64,000 nucleotides of DNA from Coturnix japonica (GCF_001577835.2 NC_029547.1:56793754-56857753), one strand, 5' to 3'; positions 37,712 to 51,546 are shown, counted from the stretch's first letter. Program-made: numbers and translations. The notes: generated from the letters alone by a model not told the origin.

Positions 37712-38863
37712 CCCTCTTGGAGGACACGATCTCTGGAAGAGAAAGCAGCCCAGCATCATCTCAAAGCCCTCTCACAGTGTGCAGGACAAATAAACCATCG
37801 ATTTTAACAGTGTCCCTGTAAAAGAAGCAATCTGCTTTTATTGTAGGTTTGCACTGAAATGTGTTCAGATAAATGGTTAGTGTTTACTGCGCTTCTCTAG
37901 CTATGTAGCATTATTGAATTCTGTAGTTATCTAGGTTGGAAAGGTACATTTAGTAGAGTTGGAAATTGGTTGGTTTTTAGTTCTGTATTGAGCACACAAT
38001 TCCAAACCAGTGTATTTATTTATTTATTTAATTCATTCGTCATAACTTAGGGCTATAATTAAATCCTTTACTTTGCTCCGCAGCAACAACACATTATCTG
38101 GAGACATTTTCAGTGACCAGCAAGTGAGTACGGTAAAGTGCAGTAAGGTATGGCCATGTGTAATGGAATGTGACAAGACACAAGACAAAGAGAGATCCTC
38201 TTTTAGCTTTATACCACGTGTCCTGCACAAAGATCTAGAATAAGAATGGTTACTTGAATCTGCAATGATCCAAAGGCAGACCACAGCACCGGTAAGACTA
38301 TCCAGGTTTAAAAAACTCTTAGGAATCCATGTACCCAATTAATTCATTATTCCCAGCAATGTGTTCAGAGCTCAGCCATGAGTTTGGGATTAAGTTTGCT
38401 GTTCAAGTGATATCTCAAACTAGCAGAGAAACTGGCATGTTCTGGAAGTCTGACGAAGAGAATGCAGGGTTTTTTCTTTATCAGAATACAAGTTCTAGTA
38501 CTATCTATATATATATTCTAGTTCAGTACTAGTTCTGCAAGTGACCGGGTTGCTGAGAAGGTGTATGTCCTGTTTAAATCAATAACACAAATTCTAATTT
38601 GTGTTGCTGAAGGAAATATTTTCTTAAAAAGGAACCCTGACAAGTCCAGTTTGAACATGGAAGAGATCCAAGAAGACATGCTGCTGTTGTTTTGCCACAG
38701 CTTTATCAATGTACATGTTTGTGTAATCTCTTTCCTTGGTGGATCATGGAAAACACTCCCCCCACCTCCCAAGGCAGACTCTGATTTACCTTATAGATGT
38801 TTCTCTAAGAGCTCCTAAAGCCTCCAACACTGGAGATGCCACAGACTGCGTAGGAGAACTACC

Positions 38864-38884
38864 TAAAAAAAAAAAAAAAAAAAG
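38864..38884 (+). repeat. Poly(A) run
   Basis: An A run of about 20 bases. No retrocopy or target-site duplication is recognisable beside it. Confidence 0.85.
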
Positions 38885-40744
38885 AGATCAGAGTGAGGCA
38901 GGATTTTTTTATTTTGAACAGTGCCAGTCTGCAAACCTGCTGGTACAACTTAAGTTCAGTGTGTCACCTCATAACGTTTTCTTCCTTAGACTGTAAAGAG
39001 ATGTGAGCAGTTTGTTTTCTGTCTGAAAGGGCCATGGCCATTTCAGCCCTTGGGAGGCTGCAGTGTGGCATTGCTGTTGAAGAGACCACTGTTGGTGGCT
39101 GGTGGATGTGAAGGGACTGGCAAAGCAAGAGAGCTGAACTTTATGAGGGAGAGAAGAACAATACCATTTGGAGTGCTCTGGAAAGAGGTCTACAGTCTTT
39201 TGTATCAAAACTCCTAATTCAGTTAATAGGATTTGCCATAAGGGAGAGCTGTTTTTCTGGTTATAAATGCACATAATGCTGCAGCACCAACCAAACCCAG
39301 GCTGTGTGTAACGTGGGCAGTCCACAGGTAACTGTTGTAGCAATAATAGCAATAATAATAATAACTTGACTGACTCAAGAACCTGGTGGGCAGTTTCAGC
39401 AGCCAACTCACAAAGCTTTTAAACAATTAGGGTACTCAGTGAGAAAGACTCCTCACATTTTTGTTTCTCCTTTAGAAATAGCATGATTTCTAAATAATTT
39501 AGTTGGCAGGTCTGGTAGAGCCCTAGTAGAACTGAGCACTGTCCCAAGCTGCTGTGGTGCAAGAAGGAGGCACCAGCGTCAGGAGAAGGTCCACCAGACA
39601 GGAGGAGAAAACAGAGGGGGCTCATCAGCCTGATGCACAAATAAACACAGCCCTTAACTTGTTTCTTGTAGAGATTTCTCCTAATTATTAGTTTTATGTG
39701 TAGCTACACGGTGACTAGCTCCCTTTTTATGTCTCTCATCACTGCTTTATCTTATTTTTGTATTTATTAATCACTTGGGGATTGGTGCTCCCTGTTGTGG
39801 ATCAGGTTCAGAGGAGCACAGGAACAAATTCTGATATGGATGCTGACACAGGATGAGGCCCAGCACAGATCTGCACAGATCCTTTGAAGCTTTGTTTCCA
39901 AGGTCATTGTGACTTGCATGGAGAATGCAGAAACACTGTTCTACAGAAGAGAAGAAACACAGAGCAATTGGCTCAAATGTTCTTTCTCCATATTTTCCAT
40001 GTAGCACATTAATCCCTATGGTAAACAGTTTTAATCTATTACAAGCCTTCTTGAGAACATAAGTGGTGATTGTGACAATGCAATGTTGGCACAGAGTAAC
40101 AGGCAGGAACCATGCAGTACATACAACTCTGTGTCTCCAAACCCAAGTTTTCTTCACAGCTGAGCAGTGCTGTTCCCATTTCTGGCACATCAGCACCACA
40201 GAGGGTAAATGAATTCACACACAATGTAGAATCAGAACAGAAGTTGGCTGTGAGATGTAGCAGAAGTCACTGCTGCAGTGCTGGTGCTGAAGGGGAAGAA
40301 GCCCAGAGGAGTGCAAGTGTCATTTCAGAAGCCGGGAGCATTGATGACAAAAAGAGTGAATGCTGGAGTGTGGAAATTTGGAGAATGCCTACTTCAGGTC
40401 CTTGAACCAGTTTCCATTCTTTGTCATAATGCACTTAGACTAGTGCCTCTGCTGAAGGTGAAGGTCCTTTCCTAAAAGAAATATGGCTTTCACAGTCCAG
40501 GTCCCTAGCCAGAGTTAAAACATATTAATCATATCTGGCATTTGAGTGTAAGCTGGCCATGCTACAGCTCCTGTTGTTGCTGTGGCCAGAGGCTGCAGAG
40601 CATCCCTCATGTTGTGATGATGGACAGCCTCACTATGCCCAGCTCCCAGCAGGTCTCCTTGCACGTGGCTGCCTTGTGACTTGTGCACAGGTGAAGCTGT
40701 GGTATCCCCTTCAGAATTACAGAAGATGCACAAACCACCTCGTT

Positions 40745-41310
40745 AACCTTAAAGGAACTTATGGCCTTTAAATATAGACAAAGGAATGCTTTTGCTGTTA
40801 ACCCTTCACTTTCTTGAACTTGTAAAGGGGAAGCATCTGCTCCATTTACTCCTGCACTGGCTATCCCTTATTTCACAGCAGGTAGCACGTGCGCATGCAG
40901 CTAGGAAGAGAAGAAGGTGCAAGGGTTACAGCCACAGTGACATTTCCAGAAATAGAACAAGATTAAATGTTTGAACGGGCCGTGGGTGGTATTACTTGCC
41001 ACACCATGTGACCCCGAGCGACATTTCAGAGGAATGGCAGAGTCAGAGCCAAAGTTCACACAGGTAACGTGTATGCGCCAATCAGACTGCTAAGCTGTTG
41101 GGTCACGCTGACACGGCGGTGAGCAGAAAGTTCACATGGTGGAGGAGATGGGTATCGGCGGAGGTGGTCTTTTATTTCTGACAGGTTATGCCTTTGAGTC
41201 ACCCCCAGCTGAAGCCTGCAGACGCCAGGGGAAAGTTTGCTCTGCCCTTCTATGGAAGTTGTGGGCACCTTAGAAACTTCTGCAATTAGTATCACAAGTG
41301 ACTAAATGCG
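40745..41310 (-). promoter_or_regulatory. CKMT2: Candidate CKMT2 promoter or muscle enhancer
   Basis: On the CKMT2 strand a perfect MEF2 consensus CTATATTTAA lies at 40777-40768, with an M-CAT element CATTCCT 5 bases before it at 40788-40782 and a second M-CAT at 41036-41030. An NRF1-like tgcgcatgca lies at 40890-40899 and a CCAAT box at 41078-41082. About 15 CpGs by hand count lie between 40888 and 41310 in otherwise CpG-poor DNA. MEF2 and M-CAT sites are established drivers of striated-muscle genes, and NRF1 of nuclear genes for mitochondria, which fits CKMT2. Promoter identity is inferred; no first exon was identified. Confidence 0.35.
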
Positions 41311-41594
41311 GAAGACACCATTTTTAGATGCCCAGAAAACAGCTGACGTTGCTTTTCCTTTTCTGCCTCACTCTACATGCTCAGAGTGTGAGATACAAAT
41401 TCAAACGTTAAATCTTTATCAGCAGTTATCAGAGGTGTTTTCCCCCAGTTTCCCATTGCCCCTGGCCTTTCTGACCAAGAAGGGCTTAAGTTAGGATGTC
41501 TAGAGTGCAGAAACAGCGGCAGTGCAGGCATCTTTCTGACAACACCTCATCACAGCACACAGCACCTCTACAGAAAATAACTTACAGCTCAGCC

Positions 41595-41637
41595 TATACT
41601 CAGTCACTAAGTCCACAGGCCTTAGTGACTGAGTATA
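41595..41637. repeat. Perfect 17-bp inverted repeat with 9-base spacer
   Basis: The left arm tatactcagtcactaag (41595-41611) and right arm cttagtgactgagtata (41621-41637) are exact reverse complements, separated by tccacaggc. Confidence 0.97.
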
Positions 41638-44600
41638 AAAATCTAACCATCTGAGTGAAATTAAACAAAAAGCATGCTTAAATCAATTGCTATGAGCTAT
41701 GAGGTAGGGAAAAGCTTTGTCCCCTACTCAGCGGGCAGCTCACTGGCCCCAGCACACACTGCAGTTTGCAGGAGGCCTCTCCTTGGGCCCCTCCTGGTGG
41801 GACTGGATGCAAACCCCCAGCAGGGCCCAGCGATGTGCTGGGGCCCTTTGAGCAGTCAGACGCTGCTGCACAACATAACCCCACCGCACAGAGCTGTATC
41901 CTGCCTACAGAGCACTCCTAGAGCTATCGTGTTCCTTGTGCTGATGTTACACAGCAGAGGAACTGATCTTGCCCTGATTTAAAACTGTCACTGAAGGTTT
42001 AGCCTCTGAAGCAGCTTCACACTGGGCCGACACGTTTCCTCCTGCAACAAAGAGCTCTGTGGACTGATAAATTACAGTCATGCTATGCTGCATCCCACAG
42101 TGACTCCAACTAATGGAACAGCCCCAGTGTCAGAAACAACTGCAAGAGAAGCAATGCTGTTAGTGGGACTGACCTTGCAGCTGAAGGGAGAGGTCCTGCT
42201 GCCTGCAGCGAGCCCAGAGTGTGAGGAGAGCCACGCGCTGGGGCTGACAGGAGTCCAGGTAATATGAGAGGGGCAGAATGAGGTGAGGGAAGGGAAAATA
42301 ATTGCGTCGGCCAATCCTATAATGCTTGGTTACGTGAATGACATTTGCAGTCAGAAGGATGCCCTTGGGGACAGGAGCAGGATGTGGCAGAAGGAGGTGT
42401 GAGCTGGGTGACAGCTACAACATCGCTCACATGCTCCTCAGGCAGACAGTGCCACAGACTCAGCCTAGGCACTGAGCAAAGAGATGCCACTCAAAGGCCG
42501 CTCACCCAGCCTGCCCAGAGTGCCACCCCACTCACCCTGGGGGAGCGTGGTCAGAACGCTGAGCTTCATAGTGATGTCACAGTGCAGGTGACAAGATGGC
42601 AGGCAGGTTTTTTTCCAATCCTTTTCATCCACCACACTCATTTTTGGTTCTTTGTATGGCAGAAGTGTCCAGAAATGTGAACTTTGATGGTGGCGGTGTA
42701 AGAGAAGCACTAAGCTTCCAGTTTGGAGTTATTGCAAAGTGATAAAGTACCGGAAGAAGTACTCCCCCCTCTTTACCACACCTGCTTTCTATCAAACCAG
42801 CACAGTGTTTCTGGTATGATAGGGAAAAAAAAAAAGAAAAAAAAACCCAAAACCCAGTGAAGTTTCTCCTGTGGTAACATGAGCATAGAAATATGAGCAG
42901 AACAACCTCAGTGCAGGATCTGGCAAAGAAGAGAGAGTCACTCTTTCTTCCATGCTCAGCAAGAGTGCCTTGGTGATTGCATCACTTCTGCTCTGGCAAT
43001 GAGCCCCATCTGTGTGCAGCACAGACCTCTGTGTGCTGATGCATCTGTGCTGTCTGCAACCACTGTGCCACCAACACAGACTGAAGCTTAGACCTCATTT
43101 TAAGTAAGTGTTTCACCAAAGACAGCCTCTTCTCACAAAGCCTTTGAACTCAAAAAGATCTCCACCTCGAAGTAGCTGACACCATGAATGTATCACCTTT
43201 GTGACACACTCAGATGTCTAAGCCATTAGAGTCTGGCAGGACAGAAGATGCAAACAAAACTCAGGCTGCTAACAAACATCAACAGCAGCTGGCAGAATTA
43301 GGTTCACCTGCAGTTTCTTTAGAGAGCATCACTCAGTACTTGAGAAATAGCTGGGTCCCTTGCTGTTTTCTGAGGAACTCAGCTACAGTAACAACTGGAA
43401 TGCTAGGAACCATCTATAAATGATAGATGTCCTAATTTCACCTCTATCCAACCTCAGTATTTATCTGAAACCTCCCAGTTAAGATGCTGTCTTGGTTTCC
43501 CTGCTTATGCCGGTGAGGTAGTAGTAGGTGAGTGTTAATTCTATTGCTGTTCCTATTAATGCCATTTGTCCCTGTGCAGAGAGTTCAGCTGAAATTCAGA
43601 TGTCAGTTGTGCCCCACTTGAGTTTGTGTGTGTGTATGGAAGATGTTGAACAGAATCTACCTATAGAGGTGACAAAAAAAGGTCATTTTGTGTTATGGGA
43701 AGGCATTTCTGCCTTATTTTTTTTTTTCAAAGAAAATTTCAATAAAGACAGATTTCCCTATTTGTGGGAAATAACGTGTAAGTCATCAAAGCAACCATGG
43801 CAGAAGTTGTAAGTGTATTTGTAGCTGCTTATTACAGGTGATGAGAAAGGAATTATAAGAAGCTAAGTTTGTGGCAAGGAGCTTGCAAGGACACTTATCA
43901 TTATTAGCTCTCCTGCTACTGGAATCAGAGTGCTGTCATCATGTAGAGCAAAGAGCCACTCCTAACACCACCATCAAAAGCTAACAGTCTACCTACCCCA
44001 GTGCAATGAAGAGCACTGGTTTTCAGCTTCAGTGGGTCACATTACAACACAGTGAAGCATATCAGCTTGGGAAGAAATATTCTTGTATACCAAATGATTA
44101 CCAAACGTCTTATTTAGACTGCAGAAGTTCATTATCCACTTGCAAACTGCATATGGAATTTACTGAGATCACAGGAAAGAAAAGCATTCTGTTTTGAGCT
44201 TGCAAAAAAACCAAGAAAACCCACTTCAATCTCATTGAATTTGATGGAATTTAAGCAAGTACTTGGTGCTAAGCAGAGGCAAAAATTTTCCATTGACCAG
44301 GTGCTCGAGTTGGCCCAGAGTAGTCCTCCTACAGTTGTGGCTGCTCAGCTTACTTTTAAGTGCTAATACATATCTGTTAAATAAGAAGTTGAATTGGATC
44401 CAGCCAACCAGTTAAAAATAACCCTAGTTATTTTAGGTTATTAAAGTTGCTCTCAACAGGACATCCACCACATTCTATACGAAAGGTTCTCTATAATTAG
44501 CAAAGTGCTTTCTGGTCTAAGAGAGGAGAAAGGACTTTTCTAGAAATGAGCCTGACCCTATGGGAAAGCAGGAATATTCATAATCCTTACAACAGAATCA

Positions 44601-46983
44601 CGGGACCTTCATGACTGTCTAAAAATTGATCATGCTATTTGATGCCATCGTGCACTGCAGAGTTCCACAATGCGGGTTTTTGGACCAGAGCAGGAAGGCT
44701 GAATGTAGAAATAGTCTCATGTAGATTCATGTTTGAAAAGAGCAGTAATTTCATTTCAGACAATTTTAATTCTCTTTCTCCTGTCCCTCCTGCATGGCCA
44801 GCTGGTGACAGTGATAGAAGCCATTGCTTTCATTTCACAAGACACCCTAAATAAAGGTTTGAGTCTGAAACATTCAAAGGGAGATTCTTATTCTCCTCAT
44901 AAAACGATACTGCAAAATGCTGCATTTACATTAAAATGATTATGTCAATTACCAATAAATAAATGGAAAAATTAATCTATTCTGAGATTATGAGGGAATT
45001 CTGAAGAGAAGCACAGCCAACATATTCAAATCTGTAAAGTCCGGACACCTTCCATCTTTCCACCATCCTGATTCAATACTTTTCATGATGGCATTTCCAG
45101 CAGGCACTGTGAGGGAAGAAAAGCGTCCTCTTTTCAAATGCATATTCAATCAGAAATGATATTTTAATTAAAAGAATAAATAAAATATTTAGACTTACAA
45201 GAACACAAAAAGGACTGTTTGGACTGACTTATGAGAGCATACAAAGGACTGTTAGGACTTTGTGATTTCTTTTTGTCTGGAACAGAGAGTAGTTTTTATT
45301 TATGTGAAACATACTCAGGACCTAGAAAGGTAAAATCAAACTGGTTCCCAGTCTGAATAAATGAGCAGCTTCCAGGAAGATCAGAGGGAGAGAATATATG
45401 TCTTTAGTAACAGCATCACTGCCTCGTTCCCAACATGCAGCCACGTGCACAACTTGTTAGCGACTGTGGCAGACCAGTGCCTGGTCTTAAGCTTACACAG
45501 GGGAGTTGCTACCAATAGGAAAACAAATTTAAAATAGCTTCTGCTAGAACACTTAGCAAGGCAAGTATGCAGGCTTGGCTCAGGCAGTCAGGAACTGGAA
45601 CAGACACCAGGGATTGTTTCAGTGCTCACTGAAACCTGAAATTTCAAGCTCTTATCAAATTTTATTTCTTCTAGGACATACAAATATAAGACCAGAATAT
45701 TTAAACTCAGCTTCCAAGGTATAGCTTAGCCTTCATGACTCTTGTTCATTACTTTTGCTCAATCAAGATCAACTCAGGTTTTTCTTTACAGAGTTGATGA
45801 TTTCAAATGGCATCTGATGGCCTCCCTCTCTTTCTTCATTCTCAAGATTCAAAAGGCAGTATGCAGTTGGATTCCTTGACTATTACAGTGAGTCTACCAC
45901 TTTGGAGAATATTTACTGCATGCTTTCCTGCAACATATTAAGAAGTGGAAAGCTGCATTCTCATTGCTGAATACTTCTTAAACAATCTGTGATTATGGCA
46001 GTAAGAGAAAAATATAAAACCAGCCAACTTAAGCTTAACGAAACAATTAAAATTGAAGGGAAAACAACTTGAAATGAAAATGACCTTGCAAGAAAGCCAG
46101 GACATTTTAAAGGAGCTGCTTGGCAGGTTAAGTTTTTTTGTTGTTGAATGAAAACATCTGACATCTTCAAGAGTAAGCTGCTCTTTCAGGTCAGCTCCAG
46201 TTCTCATGTGAAACACTGAAAATTTAATAGGCATCTTTCCATCCAATTTAATTCAACAAAGGAAAGCAAACTTACTTACAAACCTGTTTTCTTTGACTTG
46301 TGTTGAGTATGTGGCTTTATGACCTTTAAGTCCAGAGCAGAACAGGAGCCAAGAAAAGGTTTGGGATGTTTAGTCAAAAGGTCAACAACATAGCAACAAG
46401 AGAAAGATGTTAGGGACAATGCTATTTTCTACTTCAATAACTAATTGCTTCTTGTTTCAAAACACATTATATTGAACTAGGAAGTCATTAAACACCTTCT
46501 GAAATGCTATTTAAACTCCAGCTCCTTGTAATTATCTATAGGAGTACAAAGAGAATAGAGGTGTGGAAGTACAGAGGTTTTCCTCAGCCGAAGGAGAATG
46601 AGTTCTGCAGCTGGTCCTGTTTAGTCTGCTCCATGTCTAATTTAGTTACTTTGCCACTACACATTGCCATGGATCAGCATGTCTTGGTTTGTATGAAATT
46701 TGTTTAATTCTTTGCTCCAAGTTAAAAATCAGCTTCCATCTCCATTATGCCCACAGCAGTTGCAATGCAGCATAAACGAGCAAAGAATAAAATGGAGAAA
46801 GTCAAATTCAAAGTCAAGCACTCAGATTTTTCTCTGACTTTCTCCTTATTAATGGCTTGTCCATTCTTACCTCTTGTTTGTCTGAATTCAGCTGTGGTGT
46901 GTTTAAGATCCCACTTTTTCATGACCCGGGGTTAAAAGCAAACAGAAAACAGTAAGAACTCTTCAAACTCAGGAAAAAAAAAA

Positions 46984-49900
46984 GTTTAATCAGCGCACAG
47001 GCACAACACCCTGCCTGTTATGCCTTACTAACAATACAAAGCAATAACCTCCGGTAAAAGATAAGTTACAATACATGCAAAAACACCTGGATGTGCAACA
47101 AGCAGTTAGATATAGGTACATCTGTCAAATAAACATACATCTATTCACCTAAAGAACAGAAATTCAGAGACAATTGCAAAAGTAAAGGTACAACAAAACC
47201 ACCATAGGTGAGCAGCATATTGGACATAAAGCAAACTACGCAGAGACATTTGACCTTTGGAGGCAAAAACTGTTAACAGGCAAATAGCTGAGAGCCAGAT
47301 CCCCAAAAACGTACTTATGAAAAGCTCTCAGTGAAGCCTAACGTAGTGTCTGAATGAGGTCTGAAGGATTTTTTTGCCCTTAATGAAAGCAATTATGAAC
47401 GGGTAAAAATATCTCTATCAGAGAGAATTTTAAATTATATATCTAAATTCAATGTCATTGCTAAGAGTGAAAGGAAGAATGACTGAATCTCCATACAAAT
47501 AAAACAATGTTTTAAAAATCCCTTAAAATAAATAATGGTAATTAAGGAAAGATTGGGTTCATGAAAGTGTCCTCAAATCAAAATCAACATGACTAAATTT
47601 AATAAATACTTTTAAATAAAAGGTTTCTTTTTGCCCTACAGAACAACAACCAGCAGCAAGAACTAGGAAAGCAGAAAGAGGGCAGAGATTTCTTTCTTGC
47701 TTTTAGACAGCTATAAGTCCTGGCTGAATCTCTTGCTACTAAGCGGCATGTTTGCATGTTACAAGACTAGCGGGAAGAATGGAACAGAACATACCCACTG
47801 CAACAGTAAATTCAACAGATTCACTTTGCTTCCACACAATGTCTGATCACGGCCTCCATCCACTGGCTGGTGAGGAGTGCCATGAACCACACTGCAGAGC
47901 TGAGCAGGGAAGGGGAGGGAGAAGGGAGGGAATGAAGGCTGGGGTGAAGGCATCTCTAACCCCCTACCAGTGTGAGACACGTGTCTGGAGTCACGTACAG
48001 AGGCAGTGCCCATGTTGCTGCCCAGGTTCCCAGCTGACTGCAGGCTGACTCTGGGATGCTACTTGTGCAGTAAAAATACTGCAGAACTCTCCTGGACTTT
48101 GCTGGCAGATGTGCCCACTGAGAAACCAGTGGGTGAAATATGCTATCCCCTTTGCAGCTAGCCAGCCCATGCGCCCTGAGGCATTTTAATCCAGAGAGCA
48201 CTGAAGTGAACAACCCCCTCGCAATGCAAGAACTGCTGTTGCATCTCACTGGTGCAGCAGTGCTGAGGAGCTAAAAGGCAAGTAGAGAGGTGCTTCAGCC
48301 TTTCTCTTTCTCACAAATGCTAAATCATATGGGCTTTTTCAGCTCCAGTTCCAAATGAGTATGTCCACACTGCTTCCATGGCATAAAAGCTACAATGGAC
48401 AAGATCCTAAAAGACAGCAAGGTCCAAATGCCGAAATCCTCACTTGGAAACACACTCCCTGTAACACCAGTGGCAAACAGGGGGTTTCTGATGAATGGGA
48501 TTTGCATCTCAATATACTATATTACAGGGCTGTGGTGGAATGGCAGAGAGAAATTGTTAGCAAGGAGCTGCACAACCCCTGTGAGGTACATGGAAACAGA
48601 TAACTGCACTAGTTGGTTACACAGGTGTACTGGGCAAAGCCTCAGATAAAGCAGGTTGGCACTGCCTACTAACTACAGCCATAGCTCAAGCACTGCAGCA
48701 GTACTGTAGCAGAGGCACTCAGGATGCTTACACTTGAAATACATACACAACCTGAGTGCGGGGCAAAACACATCACTCTGCACTTACTGCATTGAACTTC
48801 ACAACAGCTTTTACCAGCTCTGATTTAGAATTGCAAACACAGGCTAAGAATAGGAATGTCAAAATATAGGCTCAGTTCTTTGAGCAGCCACCTCCTCTAT
48901 TTTAATGAACACACTGAATCCACACCCAAAACCATTATTAAATTGAATTACTAAAGTGTTTATCATTGAATCAAACACTGTTCTGACCATAATATCTATC
49001 AAGTTACTCCAATGATGCTAATCTAAATCCTGCCACTGACCCAAGAGGTAAATTTTGGCATGTAAGTAGGACATGCCTTTCCAGAGGGGCTGAACAACCA
49101 CACTGTGGTTGAGTTGATTTAAAGATACAGATGCTTAGCACCTTTGAAATAAACATCTTTAATCCTTCATCTTCCTAGCCTATGTCCATATGTAATACTG
49201 GAGCACTAGCACAGCACCACCCCTCTGTACAGCAGGCATTAAAACGTATTTGGTGTTCTTAAACTCCGAAGAACCAGTATATGTACCAAAAGTACAAAAC
49301 AACAAACTGAACAAAGTAAGACAAAGAACTATACCCTGTAACCCTAAAAGCATCAAGGAAATTTGGTATAGAGGGATACAGGAAGATAAAGCAGCAGTTT
49401 ATAGCACACAACAGAGATGCCAAGTCACACTGACAGTTCTTACATATTTTGTGTTAACAGAGAAACAACAAAACCAAATTAAGAAATCATATTTTGGACC
49501 ATATTCCCCACATTTCTTTCTGACCTTGAAGTCTTTGACAAAAATAACCCCACACAGTATCAGTTTTTGTGCAGAAAATACACACGAAGCTGGTTTTGTG
49601 GTCCAAACAAACCATGCTTTTCATTCTACCATGCACTGGGATGCAACCAGCTTTTTCTCAGCCATTAATGAAAAGAACAAGAACAGTTTTGATAATCAAA
49701 AGCTTCTGTAAGTAATATCTTCCATGTTCCTTTCTACAGCAATCATTAGAAATACTTTAGATGTTTCTGGAATTTCCTTTTTTGTTGCTGTCTGCTTTTC
49801 TAATTAAGGAACTTCCCAGTATTTGTGGCGTATGCTCATGCAGTTATTTACAAAGAGATGGTCCTTGTGCTGAAGAACTTTTACTAAACTTACAGTTGCT

Positions 49901-51546
49901 AAGGTACATTTATAAATGCTCGTGTTTACACTTGGGTAGAATGAATTAATTCACTCTGCAGTTCTTGGCTGGACTAACAATATAATTAAAGTGCAGATAA
50001 AGACAAAGCACACAAGCCAGGCAGATCCATTTTTCATTGCAAGCATTCAGAAGCATCGTGACTGTAGTGAGAACGGTCAGATCAAATAGGCCTACGTCAC
50101 AATCCATTTTAAACATTTATCTCCCTGAGAGGATTTAAGGGAGGTATACAGTGATATAGCCCTATTTCTTCAACTGGCTGAATATCATTGGAAAAGTAAG
50201 GACACTTTTCCAGCCAAGTTATTCAACAGTGCTAATACCAGCGCTTTGTAGTTTGATGTACTTTACAGCATGCATTTGAGCTCACTTGCCATGCAGCTAC
50301 AACAGGCCTCTTATGATCAGTAAATTTTAGGAAGTACCAACTTGCTGTAGAAATGAAATCTGCCTACCTGGCACATATCACAAAAGCATAGGCTTTAAAA
50401 ACAGTTACCATTAGTTACATTTCCTTGAAACATGTGCCCCTACACAAACGACAATCACTACTTCAAATAAAAACGTGTAGTATGTATTTGCACCATTCCA
50501 AGTTTGCCACTGATATGAATGATTTTAGAGCCGAGTCAGCACTGAATGACTGAACAAAAACTCCAAGCAAAACAGTCATTCCAGCTTCTAATGGTCACTG
50601 CTGATTACTACCCACTGGCAGACCATGTACATACACTCCACAGTGTGTCCAGAAAGTGCTCTGTTGCCTGACTTGCCAAAGAAACTGCTGAAGGTGCAGA
50701 AAAAATAAAGTGCCTTTTCAGGACTGCATTCCAACATGACTAACCATCCCATTCACTGCATGTCCAGATCTCTCGAGTCTCAGGTATAGCTCCTAACCTT
50801 GCACTTCCCAGATGAAGCCTGCAAGGCTGGCAATTGTGTACAACTATTCAGCTAGTTTATTTACTTTCTGTGCTGAAAATACTCTAATAGAATATTAATG
50901 AAAAAGTATTTACAATTTATTTATATGTAAAATCAGTCACCTTAGAAAAGGCTGATAAGACATTTAAAGAAGGTAACATTCTATAAAGGATATCATTAAA
51001 CAAACATTTAGAGCAATTGCAGATATGGAGAGAGATACTAGATGCTACCTTAGAGTCATTCCAGGCTAGGAGATGCCTGTTAAGATCCTGTTTTTTTCAA
51101 TTAATTTAAAGTCACAGGAGGACACCAGTACCATTACTTCCTCAGTGACTGCACTGTCAGCCATCAACACAGACCACATCAGAGCCATCTCATTTTGCTC
51201 ATTTACTTTCACACCATTTAAATTTGTCAACAGTAAGATGGCAAGAATGAGTTATCTTTCACAGGAAAGCTTCTTGTTTTCCATTAAATGCACTCGTCTT
51301 ACTGCAAAACATTATCTCTGCAAAATAGCAATCACTTAATGCAGAGATGAAAGCATCTTTGTCTTCCATGTCCAACAGCAATTTTCTGTTGCCTGAGAGG
51401 GAAATGCTGTGAGGTTCAGTATCTCTTACTGGAAAAGAGAGCTTGCATTCTTCTCAATATTTCCCTTGCTGTCTTTAGGACTGGGCATGCACAATTTTGT
51501 TCATTATATTAAAGCTTTCTGTAGACTCTGAGACAAAGCTGGATCT
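46984..51546 (-). other. RASGRF2: Possible RASGRF2 3' untranslated region
   Basis: Downstream of the RASGRF2 stop the first AATAAA hexamers on minus lie at 50921-50916 and 50861-50856, giving a proximal 3' UTR of 0.6-0.7 kb. A further ATTAAA at about 46989-46984 would give about 4.56 kb, similar to my recollection of the long human 3' UTR. No exon or repeat family is recognised inside. The distal extent is inferred. Confidence 0.35.
50916..50921 (-). terminator. RASGRF2: RASGRF2 candidate proximal poly(A) signal
   Basis: TTTATT on plus (AATAAA on minus), about 630 bases after the stop, with a second one 60 bases further along the transcript at 50861-50856. Confidence 0.5.

Larger units (their letters stand above)
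37733..46970. other. CKMT2 5' intron/upstream region and CKMT2-RASGRF2 intergenic DNA
   Basis: Must contain at least one non-coding CKMT2 exon, because a splice acceptor ends at 37733. I could not place that exon or its donor with confidence. The segment holds a poly(A) run, a perfect inverted repeat, a CpG-enriched segment with muscle motifs (entered separately) and a G+C-rich stretch at about 41730-42700 with no recognisable protein. Confidence 0.55.

Noticed and set aside
38820-38890. Processed retrocopy ending in the poly(A) run at 38864
   Set aside because: No recognisable gene sequence or target-site duplication flanks the A run; treated as a simple repeat.
41674-42710. G+C-rich region with several overlapping short frames as an unknown gene
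   Set aside because: Frames are short, overlap on both strands and lack family motifs; a donor-like gtgagt on minus near 42530 might mark a CKMT2 5' exon but nothing else supports it.
49250-49711. Open plus-strand frame of 153 codons
   Set aside because: It lies antisense in the likely RASGRF2 3' UTR, has low-complexity AT-driven composition, no recognisable domain and no promoter or splice context. Length alone is compatible with chance.
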